The notes beneath the pieces are model-generated. The model did not search any database, was not told where the DNA came from, and saw nothing but the letters and a program-made list of their open reading frames with translations. Below are positions 50,556 through 57,996 of a stretch of DNA of 64,000 bases, piece after piece. This stretch comes from FEN-1219 sp036563665 (GTDB lineage: Bacteria > Pseudomonadota > Gammaproteobacteria > Steroidobacterales > Rariloculaceae), in assembly GCA_036563665.1 (NCBI GenBank), contig DATCLY010000058.1, positions 62,001 to 126,000 on the forward strand. Reading direction: 5' to 3'. Positions within the stretch are counted from its first letter, which is position 1; the number at the start of each line of letters is the position of its first letter. Both the position numbers and the translations under genes were made by a program.

Positions 50556-51710
50556 TCAAACGGCGTACAACGGATGCACGGGCGCCCCGCCCAGCCGCAC
50601 GCGGCCCGCATCCTCGAGCCACAGCGCCTGGCCGACGATGTGCCGGCGCATCGCGTGCATGTCGCGATGCGCGCGCTCGAGCGGGCAGGTGGTGTACAGC
50701 GAGCTGATGCCGCCGGCCGCGTACATCGCGTCGACGGCCTTCTCCGCGACGTCGGCGGCATGCAGGCTCGCGCCCCATGCCGACGTGATCTCGTCGATCG
50801 CGGGCGGTCCGCCGGCCGCCGCCGTGCGCCAGAGCTGCGCGGCGCACGCGTGCAGGTGGGCGCGCGCCGCTTCGAGGGCCGTGCTATGCCGTGCGATGTC
50901 GGCGAGCAGGGCCGGCCGCTCCCGGAGCGCCGGGCCTTCGGGCGGCCGCTTCGTGCTCGTGAGCTCGATCAGCGTGTCGACGGCGCATTGCGCGATGCCG
51001 AGCGCTTGCGCGCCGTACGCGGTCGCCATGGAGCAGATGATCGGGACGCGGCCGAGCGGCCCGTCGAGCGTGGAGGGCTCGGCCACGAACAGCGTCAATT
51101 CCTGCGGCACGCGCACGCTGTCCGCCACGACGTCCTGGCTGCCGGTGCCGCGCAGCCCGCAGGTCTGCCAGGTGTCGACGATCTCGCAGTCGTCGCGGCG
51201 CAGGAAGGCGAAGCGCAGCTCGGGCGTGTCCGGCTCGAGCATGCGCGGCGCGCCGTTCTCCTCGACGATGCAGAGCAGCAGGATCCACTCCGCGAGCTCG
51301 CAGCCGGAGACGATGTTCCAGCGGCCGCTGACCTCGTAGCCGTCGCTCGTCACGGCCGCCCGCCCCGTCGGGCGCGTGGAGGACGCGTAGAGCCAGCGCG
51401 GGTCCGCGAACACCTCGGCGCGCACATCGGGCGCGAGGAATCGCGCGAGGTAGCACGGCAGCGAGTTGTTCCAGGCCACCCAGGCCACCGAGGCGTCGGC
51501 ATAGGCGAGCGCCTCGTAGACGTCGAGCGCCGCGTCCACGGGCAGCTCCGCGCCGCCGAGCTCCTTCGTCACGGCGAGGCGGCACAGCCTGCCGTCGCGC
51601 AGCGCCGCGACGATCGGCGCGGCGATGTTCCGGGACGCGTCCGTCGCATCCCGCAGGCTTGCGATCAAAGGCGACAACTCACGAGCGGTGGCGAGCGCTG
51701 CGGTTTCCAT
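50556..51710 (-). CDS. Acyl-CoA dehydrogenase-fold flavoprotein
   Basis: The ATG at 51710 is preceded by GAGGAGAA and gives 384 residues. It follows the acyl-CoA dehydrogenase plan, with GYEVSGRWNIVSGCELAEWI and DTWQTCGLRGTGSQDVVADS in the flavin-contact region and the helical C-terminal domain AGGISSLYTTCPLERAHRDM. The wording resembles the flavin-dependent monooxygenase and HsaA-like side of the superfamily more than classic fatty-acid dehydrogenases. The substrate is unknown. A LuxR-type regulator gene lies upstream on the same strand. Confidence 0.82.
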   Translation of the reverse strand: METAALATARELSPLIASLRDATDASRNIAAPIVAALRDGRLCRLAVTKELGGAELPVDAALDVYEALAYADASVAWVAWNNSLPCYLARFLAPDVRAEVFADPRWLYASSTRPTGRAAVTSDGYEVSGRWNIVSGCELAEWILLLCIVEENGAPRMLEPDTPELRFAFLRRDDCEIVDTWQTCGLRGTGSQDVVADSVRVPQELTLFVAEPSTLDGPLGRVPIICSMATAYGAQALGIAQCAVDTLIELTSTKRPPEGPALRERPALLADIARHSTALEAARAHLHACAAQLWRTAAAGGPPAIDEITSAWGASLHAADVAEKAVDAMYAAGGISSLYTTCPLERAHRDMHAMRRHIVGQALWLEDAGRVRLGGAPVHPLYAV

Positions 51711-51806
51711 GGCAATTCTCCTCGCGGTTCGGCCGGTGCAAGCGGCCACGATACGAGGCGCTCCGCCGCGGCGCTTCGGAGAAACCCCCCACGCCGGAAA
51801 AGGGCG

Positions 51807-51832
51807 GCCCGTGGGTGATCTCACCCACGGGC
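51807..51832. repeat. Perfect 12-bp palindrome between the LuxR and flavoprotein genes
   Basis: GCCCGTGGGTGA, then TC, then TCACCCACGGGC form a perfect inverted repeat. On the minus strand it is followed after 6 nt by CTTTTCC. It could be a terminator of the LuxR-type gene or a regulator's binding site. The rest of the 257-nt gap shows nothing else clear. Confidence 0.5.
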
Positions 51833-51967
51833 GCATGGCGCTGGGTGTCGCGCCGCGCTCGGTGCGGCGCTTCGTCCTCGCGGAAGGGATGCTGCCCGTG
51901 CGCCGGGCCGTGCGCGTGGACCCCGCGATCGCGCTGCGCGGCGACCGAGGCCCGGCCGCGCCGCGCC

Positions 51968-53614
51968 TCACAGCAGCCGATGGCGGAACGCGTACGCGGT
52001 GGCCGCCGCGCGCGACGGCACGCCGAGCTTCGCGAAGATGTTGCTCACGTGGCGATCCACGGTCTTCTCGCTGAGCGCGAGCTCGGCCGCGATCTGCCGG
52101 TTCGTGAGCCCCGTCGCGACGAGCCGCAGCACCTCGAGCTCGCGCGGCGTGAGGCCCCTCGCGGCGGAGCGCGACGCGGTCGGCCGAGCGCGCAGCGCAT
52201 CCACGTGCGCGAGGTCCGGCCGCGCCGCCAGCCGCTCGAAGGCCGCGCGCGCGGACTCGAGCTCGAGCGCCGCGCCGTCCTCGTCACCGAGCGCGCGGCA
52301 GGCGCGGCCCATCGACACGCGCGCCCGGGCCGCGAGGTACGGCGCGCCGAGCGCCTGCCAGAGGTCGAGCGCGCGGCGCAGCGATACGAGCGCCCCGCAC
52401 GCGTCGCCGTCCACGAGCTCGATGTCGCCGCGCGCCTGCGCCGCCGTGGCGGCGACGAGCTCCGTGTCGAAACGCGCCGCGATGCGCTCGATCTCCTCGC
52501 ATGCCGCGCGCGCCTCGGCGACGTCGCCGGTCGCGATCATGATCTCGACGTAGGCGGGCAAGACCTTCACGCGCTCGAGCGGCGCCTCCGTCATGCCGGC
52601 GACCCGCCGGATCGCCGCGGCCGCGAGCCGCGGGCGCCCCTGCGCGAGCCGCAGCAACGCGAGCCCCGGCTGCGGCTCGCAGCCGTAGCGGCTCGCGTCG
52701 CGGTAGGCGCGCTCGGCCTCGCGAAGCTCGCCGCGCAGCCTAAGGATCTCCGCCATCTCGTAGAAAGCCGTCGCCGTCGAGCGCGGGTCGCGCTCGGGAT
52801 CGCGCCGCGTCGCGCGCTCCGCCTCCGCGAGCGCTTCCCGCCACGCCCCCTCGAGCCGCAGCACCTCGGCGCGATGCACGAGGCACGACGCCGTGAATGC
52901 GACCATCTCCGGCTGCTCCTCGCACCACTCCGCGAGGGCGCAGGTCCATTCGCGGGCGCGTGCGGCCGCGCACACCTCCCGGCATGCCCCGATCACCGCG
53001 CAGTACATGAGCCCGGTCACGACCGGCGAGAGCGCCTGCGTGGTGACCGCGAGCATCACCTCGTCGAGCCGCGCGAGGCCGCTCTCGGTGTCGCCCTGGA
53101 GCAGCAGGATGCGCCCCTCGTCGAGCCGCGCGCAGGTCATGAGCTCCGGATCGCCGCAGTGCTCGGCGATCGCGGTGATCTCGGCCGCGAGCGCGGCGGC
53201 CCGGTCGAGGTCGCCTGCGCGGACCGCCTGCTCCACCGCGGGCAACAACAGGTAGCCGCGCTCGGCGCACGGGCGCGTCTCCGGCTCGACGAGCCGCTCG
53301 GCGCGCGCGAACCAGCCGCCGGCGCGGCCGCCCTCGCCGCGAAAGAGCAGCCGCAAGCCGAGCCAGAACGCGCAGCGCACGCTGCGCAGGCGGCGGCCCT
53401 CGTTCAGATGCAGGTGATGGGCGCGCTCGAGCGCGGCGAGATAGTCGTCGTCGTGGCCCGCGAGATACGCGGCCTGGGCGAATCGCTCGAGGTCGTCGGC
53501 CGAGAGCTCACCGGTGCGATCCGCGCGGCGGAAGGCGTCGAAGCAGAGGGCCCATTCGCGGCGCGCGTGATGCCGGCGGGCCCGCTCGAGCTCGGAGGTC
53601 CCTGCGCCCTCCAT
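51968..53614 (-). CDS. LuxR-type regulator with helical repeat sensor domain
   Basis: The 548-residue protein has a long N-terminal region of TPR-like helices (FAQAAYLAGHDDDYLAALER, FYEMAEILRLRGELREAERA) and a C-terminal LuxR helix-turn-helix: GLTPRELEVLRLVATGLTNR and AELALSEKTVDRHVSNIFAK. It has no AAA ATPase or response-regulator domain, so it is unlike MalT or NarL. It probably regulates the flavoprotein gene that follows on the same strand, with the palindrome between them. Confidence 0.88.
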   Translation of the reverse strand: MEGAGTSELERARRHHARREWALCFDAFRRADRTGELSADDLERFAQAAYLAGHDDDYLAALERAHHLHLNEGRRLRSVRCAFWLGLRLLFRGEGGRAGGWFARAERLVEPETRPCAERGYLLLPAVEQAVRAGDLDRAAALAAEITAIAEHCGDPELMTCARLDEGRILLLQGDTESGLARLDEVMLAVTTQALSPVVTGLMYCAVIGACREVCAAARAREWTCALAEWCEEQPEMVAFTASCLVHRAEVLRLEGAWREALAEAERATRRDPERDPRSTATAFYEMAEILRLRGELREAERAYRDASRYGCEPQPGLALLRLAQGRPRLAAAAIRRVAGMTEAPLERVKVLPAYVEIMIATGDVAEARAACEEIERIAARFDTELVAATAAQARGDIELVDGDACGALVSLRRALDLWQALGAPYLAARARVSMGRACRALGDEDGAALELESARAAFERLAARPDLAHVDALRARPTASRSAARGLTPRELEVLRLVATGLTNRQIAAELALSEKTVDRHVSNIFAKLGVPSRAAATAYAFRHRLL

Positions 53615-53723
53615 GGGCCGATCCTCGCGATGCGGTCGTTAGCCCGTGTATAGCGTCCTGCGCTCCGGGAAACAACTCGCGAGGGGAGTTGCGCCGCTCC
53701 GCCGGCCGCGGGCGGCGCGGCGG

Positions 53724-55187
53724 TCAGCGGACGAAGCGGTAGTACTCGATGCCTTCGTCGCTGAATTTCGGGTTCGAGCTCGTGCCGATGGACTCGATAA
53801 CGAAGCCGTCGTCGGGCGGAATCAGGCCTTCCGCCGTGCCCGTGTCGTGCAGCGTCTCGTACTGCTGGCGCGTGAGGTTCTGATACGGCTCGAGGGCGGC
53901 CGCGAAGCCGATCAGCGACGCCGCGCGGCTCCAATCCTCCGCCACCGTCATCGGAATGGCTTCGGCCGCGTCGCCACTGCCGTAACCGACGGCGAGCACC
54001 TTGCGCCCGGCGAGGTCGAGGCCTTGGGCGTGCGCGTCTTCCATGCCGGCCGCGATCCATGCCGGCAGCGCCGCGCAGTACACGTTGCCGATGTCCTTCA
54101 TGATCTCGGAGCCGAGCGAGATCTTCGTCGACACGAGCTCGGCGAACTCGGGGCTCGCGCGGAACTCCTTCAGCAGCTGCACGCTGAGCGGATACGCGTC
54201 GGCGTCGATGTTGCCCTCCTTCACGAGCTGGAGGAGATCGGGGCTCGAGCTCATCTCCGCGGTGACCGCCCGCGGATCGATGTTCGCCCGCCGGCAGTAG
54301 CTCTCGAACTGCGCGCGACCCTCGCCGCCGTCGCGGGCGAAAGCGAACAGGTAGCTCATCGCGAGCGCCGTCTCCGGCATGCGGTGATAGGGCCGGTGCA
54401 TGAAGACGGCCGCGACCTCGCGATAGTAGTCGGCCGCGTCCCGGCCGAGGCGTCTCATCATGTCGTCGAGCGCGTGCTGCGTCTCGTCGAGATAACAGGT
54501 GGTGGAATATTTGCCGTTGAAGACGGGCAGGTCCTGGAAGTGGCAGTTGAGCTTGCCGCGGATGATGTTGCGCAGCACCGGCTTGCGGAAGTCCACGGCG
54601 CGGTACGACGAGGCGCTGCCGATGTGCTCCAGGTGGATGGCGAGCATCTTCGGCCGCCGCTCCACGAGCATGGCCACGGCGCCGGCGCCTTGGGTGGGCT
54701 CGCCGGAGCTGCCGCGCGCGTACTCGGCGATGTCGGCGCTGACCACGATGGCACAGCGGCCGGAGCGCTCGAGCGCGAGGTAGCGCAGCGCATGCTTCAG
54801 GGCGTACACGCCGCCCAGGCACGCGTGCTTCACCTCGGGCACCTCGCAGTTGCGGGACAGCGGCGCCAGGCCCTGCAGCTTCAGCGCCTCGTCGAGCATG
54901 CCTTTGATGATGACGGCGCCCGCGGAGTTGTCCGTGCTCGACTCGGTGCCGAGGCCCAGGAAGCCCACGCGGCCCGGGTCCACGTCGTAGCGCTCGATGA
55001 GCCGCAGGACCGCGTTGGCCGCCATGGTGTAAACGCTCTGCGCGGGGCCTCGCATGCGGAAGCTCCGCCCCACCACGGCGCGGGTCTTGTCCCACGACGT
55101 GTTGGTCCACTCGCACCACGATTGGAGGTCGACGCGGTAGGGCGGCACGTAGACGGCGAAACCACTGATCCCGACTTGGTCGCTCAT
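53724..55187 (-). CDS. mvaS: Hydroxymethylglutaryl-CoA synthase family protein
   Basis: The ATG at 55187 is preceded by GGGAG and gives 487 residues beginning SDQVGISGFAVYVPPYRVDL. The thiolase-fold core has FLGLGTESSTDNSAGAVIIK and the nucleophilic Cys in EVKHACLGGVYALKHAL. It also has FMHRPYHRMPETALAMSYLF, the Pro/His region of this family. It would make HMG-CoA from acetyl-CoA and acetoacetyl-CoA, feeding the reductase-kinase fusion. It is larger than the bacterial MvaS (about 390 aa). No thiolase is nearby. Confidence 0.88.
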   Translation of the reverse strand: MSDQVGISGFAVYVPPYRVDLQSWCEWTNTSWDKTRAVVGRSFRMRGPAQSVYTMAANAVLRLIERYDVDPGRVGFLGLGTESSTDNSAGAVIIKGMLDEALKLQGLAPLSRNCEVPEVKHACLGGVYALKHALRYLALERSGRCAIVVSADIAEYARGSSGEPTQGAGAVAMLVERRPKMLAIHLEHIGSASSYRAVDFRKPVLRNIIRGKLNCHFQDLPVFNGKYSTTCYLDETQHALDDMMRRLGRDAADYYREVAAVFMHRPYHRMPETALAMSYLFAFARDGGEGRAQFESYCRRANIDPRAVTAEMSSSPDLLQLVKEGNIDADAYPLSVQLLKEFRASPEFAELVSTKISLGSEIMKDIGNVYCAALPAWIAAGMEDAHAQGLDLAGRKVLAVGYGSGDAAEAIPMTVAEDWSRAASLIGFAAALEPYQNLTRQQYETLHDTGTAEGLIPPDDGFVIESIGTSSNPKFSDEGIEYYRFVR

Positions 55188-55265
55188 AGCACTCCCACGA
55201 AATGATGGCCCGGGATCGCTGTTGGCCGCACGTGCGCAGCGTTCCCCTGTCGTCCCCGGGCCGCG

Positions 55266-55271
55266 ATTATA
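55266..55271 (-). promoter_or_regulatory. TATAAT -10 candidate for the HMG-CoA synthase gene
   Basis: The minus strand carries a perfect TATAAT 78 nt upstream of the start codon in a locally AT-rich patch. A matching -35 is weak. This is the best promoter signal in the divergent gap (55188-55469) shared with the gene at 55470. Confidence 0.45.
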
Positions 55272-55469
55272 TGGCAACGGCTTAAGAATCACCTAGTTAG
55301 AAAGCGCATCTGAGGCGGGCGAATGCCACCCGCGCCGCGCGGTCGAATACGGAGCGCGCGTACGAGCGCCGGCCCCTGCGATAGAATGGCCCGCCCGTGG
55401 GCAGCGTTCGGCGGCAGTAGGGATTTCCACACTCGCCCAGGCGATTGATTTGGTTGTAGAAGGGCAGGG

Positions 55470-55844
55470 ATGAAACTTCGGGTTCGCGGCAATTCGATCC
55501 GCTTGCGGCTGACGAAAAGCGAGGTCGAGCGGCTCGCCACGGCGGGCGTTGCCGAGGACGCGGTGCGCTTCGCGCCGCAGGCGGAGCTTCGTTATCGCGT
55601 CGAGGTGGTGCCCGACGGCCCGCTCGCGGCGCGCTACGCCGACTCGAGCGTGACGGTGCTCGTGCCGCGGCAGGCCCTCGAGCGATGGCTCGACCCGCAG
55701 GAGGTTTCCATGCGCGGCGAGCAGGCGCTCGGCGGCGGGGAAATGCTCAAGATCCTGGTCGAAAAGGATTTCGCGTGCCTCGTGCCGCGCCCCGACGAGC
55801 CCGTGGAGGACCTGTTCGAGAATCCGCGGGCGGAGCGCTGCTGA
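55470..55844 (+). CDS. Small hypothetical protein before the formate dehydrogenase genes (124 aa)
   Basis: The 124-residue protein begins MKLRVRGNSIRLRLTKSEVE and has a strand-rich pattern (ELRYRVEVVPDGPLAARYAD, SVTVLVPRQALERWL) and an acidic tail. Its features are like those of the DUF7009 kind of small cytosolic proteins, which I offer only tentatively. It lies 62 nt before fdsG on the same strand and could be part of the formate dehydrogenase operon. Confidence 0.65.
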   Translation: MKLRVRGNSIRLRLTKSEVERLATAGVAEDAVRFAPQAELRYRVEVVPDGPLAARYADSSVTVLVPRQALERWLDPQEVSMRGEQALGGGEMLKILVEKDFACLVPRPDEPVEDLFENPRAERC

Positions 55845-55906
55845 AGCGAAGCCCGCACCGGACGCACGGGTGTACCATTCATTTAAATGAGAAGGTGGAG
55901 CAGCGA

Positions 55907-56428
55907 ATGGCAGGACAGCACGCGCGAACGGCGAGCCGGCGCAGGCAGCGCTTGAACGGGGGGCACGACGAGCGGACGGCGACGGTCCGCCGCATCGCGG
56001 AAGGGCTCGCGGACCAGCCGGGCGCGCTGCTGCCGATCCTGCACGCCATCCAGGACGAGCTCGGCTACGTGCCCGACACCGCCGTCCCGGTGGTGGCCGA
56101 CGTGCTGAATCTCTCCCGTGCCGAGGTGCACGGCGTGATCACCTTCTATCATCTGTTCAGGACCAAGCCGCCGGGTCGGCATACGGTGTATCTCTGCCGC
56201 GCCGAGGCCTGCCAGTCGATGGGCGCCCGCGCGCTCGAGCGGCACGCGCGCGAGACCCTGAACGTGGATTTCCACGAGACGACGGCCGACGGGCGCTTCA
56301 CGCTCGAGCCCGTGTATTGCCTCGGCAACTGCGCGTGCTCGCCCGCCATCATGGTCGACGAGACGGTCTACGGGCGGGTCACGCCCGAGCGCTTCGACGC
56401 CATTCTCGCGGAGCAGGAGCAGCGATGA
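55907..56428 (+). CDS. fdsG: Formate dehydrogenase gamma subunit (NuoE-like)
   Basis: The ATG at 55907 gives 173 residues. The NuoE-like fold is seen in LLPILHAIQDELGYVPDTAV and in HGVITFYHLFRTKPPGRHTV, and the [2Fe-2S] ligands are in LCRAEACQSMGA and CLGNCACSPAIMVD. It carries electrons within the soluble NAD-dependent formate dehydrogenase. The stop overlaps fdsB by 4 nt. Confidence 0.94.
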   Translation: MAGQHARTASRRRQRLNGGHDERTATVRRIAEGLADQPGALLPILHAIQDELGYVPDTAVPVVADVLNLSRAEVHGVITFYHLFRTKPPGRHTVYLCRAEACQSMGARALERHARETLNVDFHETTADGRFTLEPVYCLGNCACSPAIMVDETVYGRVTPERFDAILAEQEQR

Positions 56429-57996
56429 GCGCCGTCAAGATCTTCGTGCCCGCCGACACCACCGCGCGCTCCCTCGGCGCGGACGCGGTGGCCGCCGAGA
56501 TCGCCCGCGTGGCCGCCGCGCGCGGCGTCGACGTCACGGTCGTGCGCAACGGCTCGCGCGGCCTGTACTGGCTCGAGCCCCTGGTCGAGGTGGAGGTGAA
56601 CGGCGAGCGGCTGGCCTACGGCCCCGTCGGCGTCGCCGACGTGGCGGGCTTGTTCGACGCAGGCTTCACGAGCGGCGGCGCGCACGCGCTCGCGCACGGC
56701 CCGACTCGCTCGATCCCGTACCTCGCCGAGCAGACCCGTCTCACGTTCGCCCGCGCGGGCCTCACGGAGCCCCTGTCGATCCCGGACTACGAGCGGCACG
56801 GCGGCTTCAAGGGCCTGCGCAACGCGCTCGAGCAGAGCCCCGAGGCGATCGTGGCCGCGGTCACGGCGTCGGGGCTCCGCGGCCGCGGCGGCGCGGCCTT
56901 CCCCACGGGCATCAAGTGGAAGACCGTGCTCGACACGCCCTCCGAGCAGAAGTACGTGGTGTGCAACGCGGACGAAGGCGACTCCGGCACGTTCGCCGAT
57001 CGCATGATCCTGGAAAGCGACCCGTACGTGCTCATCGAAGGCATGACGATCGCGGGCCTGGCCGTGGGCGCCACGCAAGGCTACGTGTACATCCGCGCCG
57101 AGTACCCGCAGGCCGTGCGCACCATGCGGGCCGCCATCGACCACGCGCGCGCGGCGGGCTACCTCGGCAACGACATCCTGGGCAGCGGCCGGCGCTTCGA
57201 GCTCGAGGTGCGGGAGGCCGCGGGCGCCTACATCTGCGGCGAGGAGACGTCGCTGCTCGAGAGCCTCGAGGGCAAGCGCGGCATGGTCAGGTACCGGCCG
57301 CCGCTGCCGGCCGTGAAAGGCCTGTTCGGCAAACCCACGGTCGTGAACAACGTGATCTCGCTCGCCACGGTGCCGTACGTGCTCGCGGAGGGCGCCGAGG
57401 CCTACCAGGCCTACGGCAGCGGCCGGTCGCGGGGCACGCTGACCATCCAGCTCGCGGGCAACGTGAAGCGGGGCGGCCTCATCGAGATCGGCTTCGGCCG
57501 CCCGCTGCGCGAGATTCTGTACGACTTCGGCGGCGGCACCGCCTCCGGCCGGCCCATCCGGGCCGTCCAGGCCGGCGGGCCGCTGGGAGCTTATGTTCAC
57601 CCGTCGCAGTTCGACACGCCGCTCGACTACGAGGAGTTCGCGCGGATCGGGGCCATGATCGGCCACGGCGGGCTCGTGGTCTTCGACGACACGGTGGACA
57701 TGGGCGAAATGGCCCGCTTCGCCATGGAGTTCTGCGCCATCGAGTCCTGCGGGAAGTGCACGCCCTGCCGCATCGGCGCCGTGCGCGGGGTCGAGGTCAT
57801 CGATAGAATTCGTAACGGCGAGAACGCGGCCGCCAACGTGGAACTCCTGCGCGATTTGTGCGACACAATGGTCACGGGGTCGCTGTGCGCCCTGGGCGGC
57901 ATGGCGCCGTTCCCGGTTTTGAGCGTGTTGAACCACTACCCCGAGGATTTGGGGGCCGGCTCGACGGCGGGGCGGCAGATTGGAGAGGGACTATGA
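56425..57996 (+). CDS. fdsB: Formate dehydrogenase beta subunit (NuoF-like)
   Basis: The ATG at 56425 overlaps the fdsG stop. The 523-residue protein has an N-terminal thioredoxin-like part, the NADH/FMN-binding region GLRGRGGAAFPTGIKWKTVL and CNADEGDSGTFADRMILESD, and the [4Fe-4S] motif ESCGKCTPCRIGAVRGVEVI. It passes electrons to NAD. It overlaps fdsA by 4 nt. Confidence 0.95.
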   Translation: MSAVKIFVPADTTARSLGADAVAAEIARVAAARGVDVTVVRNGSRGLYWLEPLVEVEVNGERLAYGPVGVADVAGLFDAGFTSGGAHALAHGPTRSIPYLAEQTRLTFARAGLTEPLSIPDYERHGGFKGLRNALEQSPEAIVAAVTASGLRGRGGAAFPTGIKWKTVLDTPSEQKYVVCNADEGDSGTFADRMILESDPYVLIEGMTIAGLAVGATQGYVYIRAEYPQAVRTMRAAIDHARAAGYLGNDILGSGRRFELEVREAAGAYICGEETSLLESLEGKRGMVRYRPPLPAVKGLFGKPTVVNNVISLATVPYVLAEGAEAYQAYGSGRSRGTLTIQLAGNVKRGGLIEIGFGRPLREILYDFGGGTASGRPIRAVQAGGPLGAYVHPSQFDTPLDYEEFARIGAMIGHGGLVVFDDTVDMGEMARFAMEFCAIESCGKCTPCRIGAVRGVEVIDRIRNGENAAANVELLRDLCDTMVTGSLCALGGMAPFPVLSVLNHYPEDLGAGSTAGRQIGEGL

